A model generated the notes under the pieces. That model did no database searches. It worked only from the letters and a program-made list of their open reading frames with translations, and had not been told where the DNA came from. This document shows, one piece after another, positions 1 to 6,400 of a DNA stretch of 9,474 nucleotides. This stretch comes from Actinomycetes bacterium (GTDB lineage Bacteria; Actinomycetota; Coriobacteriia; Anaerosomatales; Anaerosomataceae). The first letter of the stretch is position 1. Every line of letters starts with the position of its first letter. The position numbers and the translations under genes are program-made. Location of the stretch: contig JAJZRZ010000024.1 of the NCBI GenBank assembly GCA_021850085.1, positions 1-9,474 on the forward strand, written 5' to 3'.

Positions 1-156
1 CGTCACATCCAGGACAACTTAGTGTCGCGCCGGTGTCACTCGGGGACTCGTGCAGTCGGGGGCGAGCGGCTTGGTCGCGGCGCGAGCTGCGCTGTCAGCC
101 TTGGCCGACCAGCCGGATCGGGGTGCGGCACCACGGTTCAAGCGGAGGGCGGACCG

Positions 157-492
157 ATGATCACGCCAGCGGGCGCCGAGTGCGTCTACTACTACGAGGA
201 CTTTGCGCGCGGCGCGCGCCGCCAGCTGTGCCGCGTTCCCAAGGATTCGCGCAGTGACTCGTGGGGGGCCTCCGACTGCCTCAGATGCCCCGTACCCGGC
301 ATCCTTGCCGCGAACGCCAGCCGGCGTCTGGACATCCGCGTACGATTCCGCCGCGGCAGATTCGGGGTGGGCAGGCGCGCCGAGGCCGAGGTCTGGTGTA
401 CCGAGCACGGCCCGGTCATCTCCGACCCTCACGTCGGCTGTCCCGAATGCAACGCTGAGGCGGACCGCCTGCTGCGTGAAGCGCTGGAATGA
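157..492 (+). CDS. Small cysteine-rich protein of unknown function, possible zinc-binding
   Basis: I do not recognise this 111-residue protein. The start is ATG 157, because GGAGGG at 144-149 lies 7 nt upstream. The frame is open back to base 1, but that extension reads like GC-rich noncoding sequence, and no gene is supported in 1-156. Visible features are eight potential metal ligands in pairs: C9 and C25, then C41-x2-C44, C81-x2-H84 and C95-x2-C98. A short basic, strand-like stretch (about residues 56-74) lies between the second and third groups. This spacing suggests one or two small zinc ribbons (inference). There is no signal peptide or membrane segment, so it is probably cytoplasmic. 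It ends with TGA 158 nt before purA, with a possible separate promoter between, so a functional link to purA is not shown. It could be a metal-binding regulator or an uncharacterised lineage-specific protein. Confidence 0.65.
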   Translation: MITPAGAECVYYYEDFARGARRQLCRVPKDSRSDSWGASDCLRCPVPGILAANASRRLDIRVRFRRGRFGVGRRAEAEVWCTEHGPVISDPHVGCPECNAEADRLLREALE

Positions 493-508
493 GCGCCTTG
501 TAACCTAC

Positions 509-537
509 TAGCGCAGCACGCGTGCGTCAGGCATACT
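509..537 (+). promoter_or_regulatory. Weak candidate promoter upstream of purA
   Basis: CATACT at 532-537 resembles a -10 hexamer (four of six matches to TATAAT). The -35 position 17 nt upstream (TAGCGC, 509-514) is poor. A perfect 10-bp palindrome, GCACGCGTGC (516-525), sits in the spacer and could be an operator or chance in GC-rich DNA. The call rests mainly on position between two genes. Confidence 0.22.
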
Positions 538-564
538 TACCGCGCGTCCCCACAAGGACGCTGA

Positions 565-589
565 GCGCCCGCCGGCCTCGGCGGCGCGC
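565..589 (+). promoter_or_regulatory. GC-rich hairpin in the purA 5' leader
   Basis: GCGC-CCGCCG (565-574), loop GCCT (575-578) and CGGCGG-C-GCGC (579-589) can form a 10-bp stem with one bulged C at 585. No T run follows, so it is not a classical terminator. It would lie in the purA transcript leader, about 60 nt before the start codon, and might affect stability or expression. GC-rich DNA produces such hairpins by chance. Confidence 0.25.
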
Positions 590-649
590 CCGGTCCGGGA
601 GCGGCTACAGGTGTCCGCGGGACCGAACACATTCGAGGAGCTCAACAAC

Positions 650-1939
650 ATGGCCGGCATCGTCCTCGTCGGCGCCCAGTGGGGCGACGAAGGCAAGGGC
701 AAGATCACCGACCTCATCGCGGACGACTTCGACTACGTCGTGCGCTTCCAGGGCGGCAACAACGCGGGACACACCGTCATCCACGCTGGGCGCACGCTCA
801 AACTGCACCTGATCCCGAGCGGCATCATGTACCCGCACATCACTCCGGTGATAGGCAACGGATGCGTGATCGATCCCAAGGTGCTGCTCGAGGAGGTGGA
901 CCGACTCGAAGCCGACGGACTGTCCACCCATCGTCTGCTCATCAGCTGCAACGCCCACCTGATCATGCCGTACCACCGCGACCTAGACGGCGCTAGCGAG
1001 CGGCGGCTCGGCAACCTCGAGATCGGTACCACCCGTCGGGGGATCGGGCCCGCGTACATGGACAAAGCCTCGCGCATGGGTCTGCGGATCCAGGACCTGC
1101 AAGACGAGCACATCTTCCGCAAGAAGGTGGAGGCTGCGCTCCACGAGAAGAACGACATCCTTGAGAAGATCTACGGGCTACCCACGTACACGGTGGACGC
1201 GATAGCCGAGGAGTATCTCGCGTACGCCGAGCGCATCAAGCCGCACATCGCCGAGACCAGCGTCATCGTCAACCGGGCGCTGGACGCCGGACAGTGGGTG
1301 CTGTTCGAGGGCGCCCAAGGCGCGCTGCTCGACATAGACCACGGGACCTACCCCTTCGTGACCTCGAGCTCGCCCACCGCGGGCGGGGCGTGCACGGGGG
1401 TCGGCGTCGGCCCGAAGCGCATCGATCGCGTCCTCGGCATCGCCAAGGCCTACATCACGCGCGTCGGCTCCGGCCCGTTCCCGACCGAGCTGGCCGATGA
1501 CGTGGGTCGGCATCTGATCGAGGTGGGTGCCGAGTACGGAACCACGACCGGCCGCGAGCGCCGCGCGGGATGGTTCGACGGCCTCATCGCACGGTACGCC
1601 GTGCAGGTGAACGGCCTCACCGACCTCGTGATCACCAAGCTCGACGTCCTCTCCAACCTCGACACCATCAAGGTGTGCGTGGCGTACGAGTTCGAGGGTC
1701 ACCGCTACAGCGAGCTGCCGTGTCACCAGACGGTCTTCCATCACGCGCGGCCCATCTACGAGGAGCTGCCCGGCTGGAAGCAGGACATCACCGGCTGCCG
1801 CACGTTCAAGGAGCTGCCCAAGGCAGCGCAGGATTACATCACGTTCCTCGAGGACTTGGCCGAGGTGCCGGTGGCCATGATCGCCGTCGGGCCGAGCCGC
1901 GAGCAGACGATCATGCGCAGGTGGGGGTCGCGGCAGTAG
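650..1939 (+). CDS. purA: Adenylosuccinate synthetase
   Basis: PurA joins IMP and aspartate, using GTP, to make adenylosuccinate, the first committed step from IMP to AMP, in the cytoplasm. The protein is 429 residues, the usual family length. Recognisable motifs in order are the GTP-binding GDEGKGK loop (12-18, with the catalytic Asp13), QGGNNAGHT (35-42, with His41), the IMP-binding GTTRRGIGPAY (126-136), EGAQGALLDIDHGTYPFVTS (220-239), the substrate loop TTTGRERRAGWFD (298-310), TKLD (329-332) for guanine recognition, and VGPSREQT (413-420). ATG 650 is chosen because GAGGAG at 635-640 is well spaced and MAGIVLVGAQWGDEG is the conserved N terminus. A GTG at 611 would add 13 unrelated residues. 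purD follows 103 nt later, placing AMP synthesis beside early purine synthesis. No key residue is missing. Confidence 0.98.
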   Translation: MAGIVLVGAQWGDEGKGKITDLIADDFDYVVRFQGGNNAGHTVIHAGRTLKLHLIPSGIMYPHITPVIGNGCVIDPKVLLEEVDRLEADGLSTHRLLISCNAHLIMPYHRDLDGASERRLGNLEIGTTRRGIGPAYMDKASRMGLRIQDLQDEHIFRKKVEAALHEKNDILEKIYGLPTYTVDAIAEEYLAYAERIKPHIAETSVIVNRALDAGQWVLFEGAQGALLDIDHGTYPFVTSSSPTAGGACTGVGVGPKRIDRVLGIAKAYITRVGSGPFPTELADDVGRHLIEVGAEYGTTTGRERRAGWFDGLIARYAVQVNGLTDLVITKLDVLSNLDTIKVCVAYEFEGHRYSELPCHQTVFHHARPIYEELPGWKQDITGCRTFKELPKAAQDYITFLEDLAEVPVAMIAVGPSREQTIMRRWGSRQ

Positions 1940-1948
1940 AGGTGCCGG

Positions 1949-1973
1949 CTGGGGCATGCGGTGCCGCCCCCAG
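1949..1973 (+). terminator. Weak hairpin between purA and purD
   Basis: CTGGGG (1949-1954) and CCCCAG (1968-1973) form a 6-bp GC-rich stem ten bases after the purA stop, with a 13-nt loop that could pair further internally. No U tract follows, so intrinsic termination would be inefficient at best. It lies just before the candidate purD promoter and may partly separate the two transcription units. Confidence 0.25.
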
Positions 1974-1998
1974 ACCCTGCCCGCGCTTGCCGATGGGC

Positions 1999-2004
1999 TA
2001 CAAT
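1999..2004 (+). promoter_or_regulatory. Candidate -10 element of a purD promoter
   Basis: TACAAT at 1999-2004 matches five of six positions of the sigma-70/SigA -10 consensus. It lies 39 nt before the purD start codon, a normal leader length. No good TTGACA-like -35 is seen at 16-18 nt upstream, so the call rests on the -10 and its position. Confidence 0.45.
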
Positions 2005-2042
2005 CGTCCCACTGTCACGGCCTCACACCGGGAGACCTCATC

Positions 2043-3323
2043 ATGCGAATCCTCGTCTTGGGCGGCGGCGGCCGCGAACACGCCATCGTTCGGGCCCTCT
2101 TAGCCTCGCACCACCACCCCGAGGTCTTCTGCGCGCCGGGCAACGGCGGGACCGCGCAGATCGCCACCAACGTCGACATCCCCGAGGGCGACCCCGCGTA
2201 TGTCACATCGTGGGTGGCCCGCAACGGGATCGACTTCGTGGTGATAGGGCCGGAGGCCCCGCTCGTGGTGGGCACCGCCAACATGCTCGCGGTCGAAGGC
2301 GTCCCGGTTTTCGGGCCGAAGGCGGCCGGAGCCGAGATCGAGGGCTCGAAGACCTTTGCCAAGGACCTGATGACGCGTCACGGCATCCCGACGGGCGCAT
2401 ACAAGGCAGTGGACAGCGCTAGCGATGCGATGGCGTATCTGGCCCGCGTGGGCGCCCCCGTGGTGGTCAAAGCCGACGGTCTTGCCGGCGGCAAGGGCGT
2501 GACGGTCGCCGATACGGTCGAACAGGCCACGTACGCGGTCAACAACGCGCTGGAAGGCGCTTTCGGCATGGCCGGAGAGGTCGTCGTGATCGAAGAGTAC
2601 CTCGAGGGTCCCGAGTGCTCGCTGCTCGCGTTCACGGATGGGCAGACCGTGCTGCCGATGCTCCCCGCGCAGGACCACAAGCGCGCCTACGACAACGACG
2701 AAGGCCCCAACACTGGCGGGATGGGCGTGTACTCTCCCGTGCCCGCTGTGGACGAGAACACGCTCGCTGAGATGGTGTCGATCCTCGAGAACACCGTCGC
2801 GGCGATGCACGCCGAGGGCATCGAGTACCGGGGTGTCCTGTACGGAGGCTTCATCCTCACCACCGACGGACCGAAGGTGCTCGAGTACAATGCACGCTTC
2901 GGTGATCCTGAGGCGCAGGTGCTGATCCCGCTGCTCAAGACGGACCTCCTCGACGTCATGCTCGCCACGGCGAACGGCACGCTCGCCGACATCAGTCTGG
3001 AATGGCGCGACGAGGTGGCCGTCTCGGTGGTCCTGGCCTCAGGGGGCTATCCGACGAGCTACGACACGGGCACGTCCATCACCGGCATCGAGGACGCCGA
3101 GGCGATGGAGGGAGTCACCGTCTACCACGCCGGAACGGCGTTCGACGGGAACGGCCAGCTCCTCACGGCCGGCGGGCGGGTGCTCAACGTCACTGGCGTG
3201 GCGCCGACGTTTGCCGAGGCGCGCGAGCGGGTGTACCGGGCCATCGAGCGCATCTCCTTCAGCAACATGCATTACCGCACCGACATCGGGCTCCGCGCGA
3301 TCGACCGGGCGGCTGACGGCTGA
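2043..3323 (+). CDS. purD: Phosphoribosylamine--glycine ligase (GAR synthetase)
   Basis: PurD ligates glycine to 5-phosphoribosylamine with ATP, forming GAR, the second step of de novo purine synthesis. The 426-residue length and all landmarks fit the family: N-terminal LGGGGREHA (6-14), IGPEAPLV (68-75), the ATP-grasp segment VVKADGLAGGKGV (141-153), EEYLEGPECS (184-193), the signature DHKRAYDNDEGPNTGGMGVY (211-230), and the metal/ATP region YGGFILT (267-273) followed by LEYNARFGDPE (280-290), ahead of the C-terminal domain. ATG 2043 is preferred because GGGAG at 2030-2034 lies 8 nt upstream and the conserved N terminus begins there. An upstream ATG at 1956 would start before the -10-like element and adds unrelated sequence. 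Its TGA stop shares its A with the next gene's ATG, so translational coupling is likely. Confidence 0.98.
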   Translation: MRILVLGGGGREHAIVRALLASHHHPEVFCAPGNGGTAQIATNVDIPEGDPAYVTSWVARNGIDFVVIGPEAPLVVGTANMLAVEGVPVFGPKAAGAEIEGSKTFAKDLMTRHGIPTGAYKAVDSASDAMAYLARVGAPVVVKADGLAGGKGVTVADTVEQATYAVNNALEGAFGMAGEVVVIEEYLEGPECSLLAFTDGQTVLPMLPAQDHKRAYDNDEGPNTGGMGVYSPVPAVDENTLAEMVSILENTVAAMHAEGIEYRGVLYGGFILTTDGPKVLEYNARFGDPEAQVLIPLLKTDLLDVMLATANGTLADISLEWRDEVAVSVVLASGGYPTSYDTGTSITGIEDAEAMEGVTVYHAGTAFDGNGQLLTAGGRVLNVTGVAPTFAEARERVYRAIERISFSNMHYRTDIGLRAIDRAADG

Positions 3324-4645
3324 TGCTCGCCGAACGGCTCCTGTCCGCGGCCGTCGCGAGGGCCCAGAGCAGGTACTTCACCGATCGACCGTCGGCCGTC
3401 TCGTCCCTGCCCGGACCGGAGCCAGACACCAATTACCTGCTCTACGCGCACGTGCCGTTCTGCGAGCGCCTCTGCCCGTACTGCAGCTTCAACCGCTTCC
3501 CCTTCGCCGAGGACCCGGCGCGCGAATACTTCGGCAGCCTGCGCACCCAGATGCGGATGGTGGCCGAGCTGGGCTACACGTTCGATTCGCTTTACATCGG
3601 CGGCGGCACCCCCACGGTTCTCATCGACGAGCTGTGCGCGACCATCGACCTCGCCCGCGAGCTGTTCGGCACGCTGGAGGTTTCCACCGAGACCAACCCC
3701 AACCACCTGATCCCCGAGGTGCTCGAACCGCTGAAGGACCGCGTGCAGCGGCTCAGCGTGGGCGTTCAGAGCTTCGACGACGGCCTGCTCAGGCAGATGG
3801 ATCGCTACGACAAGTACGGCTCGGGTGCGGAGATCCTGGAGCGGCTGCAGTCGCTCCAGGGCTTCTTCCACTCGCTCAACGTGGACATGATCTTCAACTT
3901 CCCGAGCCAGACCGAGGACATCCTGCGCACCGACGTGGAGATGGTCAAGGCGAGCCGCTGCAACCAGACCACCTTCTACCCGCTCATGGCCTCGCGCGCG
4001 GTGGAGAAGTCTCTCAGGGGCAGCGTGGGGATGGTGGACTACGACCGCGAGGCCCGCTACTACGAGATCCTCTCCCGGCAGCTTGCCGACACCTTCGAGC
4101 TTTCCACCGCGTGGACCTTCTCACGTATCGGCGGCGGCATGATCGACGAGTACATCGTGGACTACGAACAGTACGTCGGAATCGGCAGCGGTGCGTTCAG
4201 CTACCTGCGCGGCGACATCTACGTCACGACATTCTCGCTCCGCGATTACTCCAAGGCGATCCGAGGCGGCCTCATGCCGGTATCGGTGGGGAGCCGGGAC
4301 AACGGCCTAAAAAACCGGATGCGCTACCGGTTCCTGATGGAGCTCTTCGGCCTGCGGCTCGACAAGAAGAAGTTCGAGCGGGACTTCGGCGTGAGCGTGG
4401 AGCGCGGCCTGCCGCTTGAGATGCTCTTCTTCCGAACCTTCGGCGGCTTCGCCACCGATACTGCCGAGGAGATCACGCTCACCGAGAAGGGCCGCTACCT
4501 CACCGTCGTCATGCAGCGGACGATGTTCGCGCAGCTGAACGACTTGCGGGACGCCGCGCGCAACGCGCTTTCCTCCGAGGAGCGCTTGTTGCTGTTCGGG
4601 GATGGGACGAGCGCCTGCAAAGCGTCGGGTGATGCGAACGGGTAG
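3323..4645 (+). CDS. HemN/HemW-like radical SAM protein (coproporphyrinogen III oxidase-like family)
   Basis: This 440-residue protein belongs to the radical SAM superfamily. After a variable N terminus, YAHVPFCERLCPYC carries C47-x3-C51-x2-C54, the ligands for a 4Fe-4S cluster that cleaves S-adenosylmethionine. It is followed by the SAM-binding YIGGGTPT (91-98), ETNPNHL, the HemN-family strand VGVQSFDDGLLRQMDR, and YVGIGSGAFSY near residue 290. The Cys cluster ends in Y-C-S-F like HemW, not the C-x-C seen in true HemN. Direct coproporphyrinogen oxidase activity is therefore uncertain; heme chaperone, anaerobilin synthase-like or another porphyrin/methyl-transfer role remains possible. The C-terminal third has a winged-helix-like region (ITLTEKGRYL) typical of the family. 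ATG 3323 overlaps the purD TGA by one base, so it is probably translated from the purD message. It ends 27 nt before a convergent gene. Confidence 0.88.
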   Translation: MLAERLLSAAVARAQSRYFTDRPSAVSSLPGPEPDTNYLLYAHVPFCERLCPYCSFNRFPFAEDPAREYFGSLRTQMRMVAELGYTFDSLYIGGGTPTVLIDELCATIDLARELFGTLEVSTETNPNHLIPEVLEPLKDRVQRLSVGVQSFDDGLLRQMDRYDKYGSGAEILERLQSLQGFFHSLNVDMIFNFPSQTEDILRTDVEMVKASRCNQTTFYPLMASRAVEKSLRGSVGMVDYDREARYYEILSRQLADTFELSTAWTFSRIGGGMIDEYIVDYEQYVGIGSGAFSYLRGDIYVTTFSLRDYSKAIRGGLMPVSVGSRDNGLKNRMRYRFLMELFGLRLDKKKFERDFGVSVERGLPLEMLFFRTFGGFATDTAEEITLTEKGRYLTVVMQRTMFAQLNDLRDAARNALSSEERLLLFGDGTSACKASGDANG

Positions 4646-4672
4646 CCCGGTGACCGTACCGCTCAGCAGGTT

Positions 4673-5035
4673 CTAACGGAGCACGATCGCTCGTGCGTAT
4701 GCCTGGACAGGGTAGGATTCGGCCACGGGCCCTTCGAACCAGATGTCCACCGCGTCACCCTCCGCGAACTCCGAGAACGCGATCGGCTCGTACCCGTCCT
4801 CGGCCTCGCGCAGCAGCGAAGTGTCGCCGTCCACGCGCACCTGCGCCCGGTCCACATCGAACACCGGCGGGCCAGCGCTCTCGACAAGCATCGAGCCGCT
4901 GTCCCCTGATCGTGAGATCGACGTTATCGTGCCGCGCACCGACGGGTTCTCGTCCGGCGGGGAGGCGGGTGAGCATGCCGCCGAGGCGGCCACCGCAACC
5001 AAGACCAGCGTGATCGCCAGCAGTCGTGCTCGCAT
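4673..5035 (-). CDS. Small secreted lipoprotein, DUF3221-like
   Basis: This 120-residue protein begins with an Arg-containing n-region and a hydrophobic stretch (about residues 5-17), then ASAAC with Cys21 as the likely lipidated residue. The -3 position is Ser instead of Leu, so the lipobox is atypical and plain secretion is possible. After a Pro/Ser linker, RGTITSISRSGDSGSMLVE begins a small beta-rich domain. It ends with EGDAVDIWFEGPVAESYPVQ (93-111), closely resembling the 'eSYPpqa' end of DUF3221 (YobA-like) proteins; that assignment is from memory. The function is unknown; the domain probably sits outside the membrane. AGGAGG (5043-5048 on the complementary strand) lies 7 nt upstream of the ATG. 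It is convergent with the radical SAM gene and divergent from the downstream gene. A 6-bp hairpin (GCACGA/TCGTGC, 4681-4696) near its 3' end lacks a T run. Confidence 0.85.
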   Translation of the reverse strand: MRARLLAITLVLVAVAASAACSPASPPDENPSVRGTITSISRSGDSGSMLVESAGPPVFDVDRAQVRVDGDTSLLREAEDGYEPIAFSEFAEGDAVDIWFEGPVAESYPVQAYARAIVLR

Positions 5036-5064
5036 GGGCGCACCTCCTGAGTGGGTCGTGCAGG

Positions 5065-5070
5065 TATGAT
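5065..5070 (+). promoter_or_regulatory. Candidate -10 element for the TIGR00300-family gene
   Basis: TATGAT at 5065-5070 matches five of six -10 consensus positions and lies 62 nt before the ATG at 5133, inside the 97-nt divergent intergenic region. The upstream -35 zone overlaps the lipoprotein gene's ribosome binding site and shows no clear TTGACA. A GTG at 5097 would be an alternative start in frame but has no ribosome binding site. Confidence 0.35.
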
Positions 5071-5132
5071 GTACCCGCGCGACGGGCGGTTCACCTGTGT
5101 CGCCGGCGCTCAGAATCGACTGGAGGACGCCA

Positions 5133-6359
5133 ATGCCGCATCGCCCCTACGAGGACGTCCGTATCAGCGGTCACCTGATCGACTCAGGCATCATGTCGGA
5201 GATCATGGACGACATCGTGGCGCTCGACGGCGAGTTCGAGACGCTCTCCTTCGAGGTGGGGCGCACGAATGACGACGAGTCCACTGCCCTGTTGCGCGTG
5301 AAGGGGCGCGACGTGGCTCATGTGGACAAGATCTTAGGGGTCATCGGCCAGCTCGGCGCCGAGCCGATCCATGCCGAGGACGCCCGCACAGCTCCAGCGC
5401 CCGCCGATGGCGTCTTCCCCGAAGGCTTCTACGCGACCACGAACCTCGAGACCGCCGTGCGCATCGCCGGCCGCTGGGTGGGAGTTTCCGGCCCGGAGAT
5501 GGACCTCGGCATCGTGATCGATGCGCAAGGAGCACATACGGTTGCGATGGCGGATGTGGTCGCAGGTGAGCAGGTCGTGATCGGGCACAATGGCGTGCGC
5601 GTGCGTCCGCTCGAGCGTCCGCGCGACAAGCAGGAGTTCGAGTTCATGAACTCCGAGGTTTCCTCGGAAAAGCCCAAAGCGCTCGTCATCCGCGATGTCG
5701 CGCGCATGTTGCGGCGCGTGAAGGACCGCGGCCAGAGCATCATCCTGGTGGTCGGCCCCGCCGTGATCCATACGGGCGCCGCCGAGCACCTGGCGCGTCT
5801 CGTCCGGCTCGGCTACGTCTCGGTCCTCTTCGGCGGGAACGCTGTCGCGGTGCACGACATCGAATCGGCGCTGTACGGGACCTCCCTCGGAGTGTCGATG
5901 GAGGCGGGTATGCCGACGGTGGGTGGCCACGAGCATCACCTGCGCGCGATCAACACGGTCCGGGCGGCCGGCGGCATCAGGCAGGCGGTTGAGAAGGGCG
6001 TGCTCACCGAGGGCCTGATGCACATGCTCGTCACGACAGGCACGCCCTACCTGCTTGCCGGCTCGATCCGCGATGACGGCCCGCTGCCGGACGTCATCAC
6101 CGACGTCCTGGAGGCGCAGCGCGCCATGCGATCGTACTGCCAGAAGGCGGGCGCCTGCATCATGCTCTCGACGATGCTGCACTCCATCGCCACCGGGAAC
6201 ATGCTTCCCGCGAGCGTCACCACCGTGTGCGTGGATATCAACCCCGCGGTTGTGACCAAGCTCGCCGACAGGGGTAGCTTCCAGACGATAGGCATCGTCA
6301 CCGATGTGGGGCTCTTCCTCGAGATGCTGGCCAACGAGCTGGAGCGCGAGGAGCGCTGA
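5133..6359 (+). CDS. TIGR00300/LOR-SDH family protein, probable ornithine cyclodeaminase-type enzyme
   Basis: This 408-residue protein fits the TIGR00300 family. The N-terminal LOR/SDH-type domain (about 1-90) begins YEDVRISGHLIDSGIMSEIM. A middle segment has DLGIVID. The C-terminal half (about 180-408) looks like a nucleotide-binding fold, with VVGPAVIHTGA (206-216), FGGNA (233-237), GGHEHH (264-269), AGSIRDDGPLPD (309-320), ATGNMLPASV (353-362) and VDINPAVVTKLADRG (367-381). Archaeal members and the C-terminal half of cyanobacterial ArgZ/AgrE are linked to conversion of ornithine to proline with NAD(P). That reaction is the likely but unproven role here, since no arginine dihydrolase domain is fused. 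ATG 5133 follows GGAGG (5122-5126) with a 6-nt spacer, which favours it over GTG 5097. The gene ends 41 nt before msrA, so cotranscription is possible. No proline or arginine genes are in view. Confidence 0.88.
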   Translation: MPHRPYEDVRISGHLIDSGIMSEIMDDIVALDGEFETLSFEVGRTNDDESTALLRVKGRDVAHVDKILGVIGQLGAEPIHAEDARTAPAPADGVFPEGFYATTNLETAVRIAGRWVGVSGPEMDLGIVIDAQGAHTVAMADVVAGEQVVIGHNGVRVRPLERPRDKQEFEFMNSEVSSEKPKALVIRDVARMLRRVKDRGQSIILVVGPAVIHTGAAEHLARLVRLGYVSVLFGGNAVAVHDIESALYGTSLGVSMEAGMPTVGGHEHHLRAINTVRAAGGIRQAVEKGVLTEGLMHMLVTTGTPYLLAGSIRDDGPLPDVITDVLEAQRAMRSYCQKAGACIMLSTMLHSIATGNMLPASVTTVCVDINPAVVTKLADRGSFQTIGIVTDVGLFLEMLANELEREER

Positions 6360-6400
6360 CGCGGGCCGGGGCCTCGCTTCGGGTGAACGGAAGGAGTCCC

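Noticed and set aside
22..156. N-terminal extension of the first small gene from GTG 22 or from before the window
   Set aside because: No ribosome binding site at 22 and no recognisable protein character; ATG 157 has a strong GGAGGG.
1178..1957. Long minus-strand open frame opposite purA (259 codons)
   Set aside because: Shadow of purA in GC-rich sequence; composition rich in Arg, Gly and His with no family resemblance.
3211..4419. 402-codon plus-strand frame overlapping purD and the radical SAM gene
   Set aside because: Low-complexity Arg/Ala/Pro-rich translation typical of an off-frame shadow; the radical SAM frame has clear motifs.
4646..4672. Bidirectional intrinsic terminator between the convergent genes
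   Set aside because: The 27-nt gap has no convincing stem followed by a T run; only a 6-bp hairpin within the lipoprotein gene end (4681-4696) was found.
5097..5132. GTG 5097 as the start of the TIGR00300-family gene
   Set aside because: ATG 5133 has GGAGG at good spacing and begins at the conserved N terminus; the extra 12 residues look unrelated.
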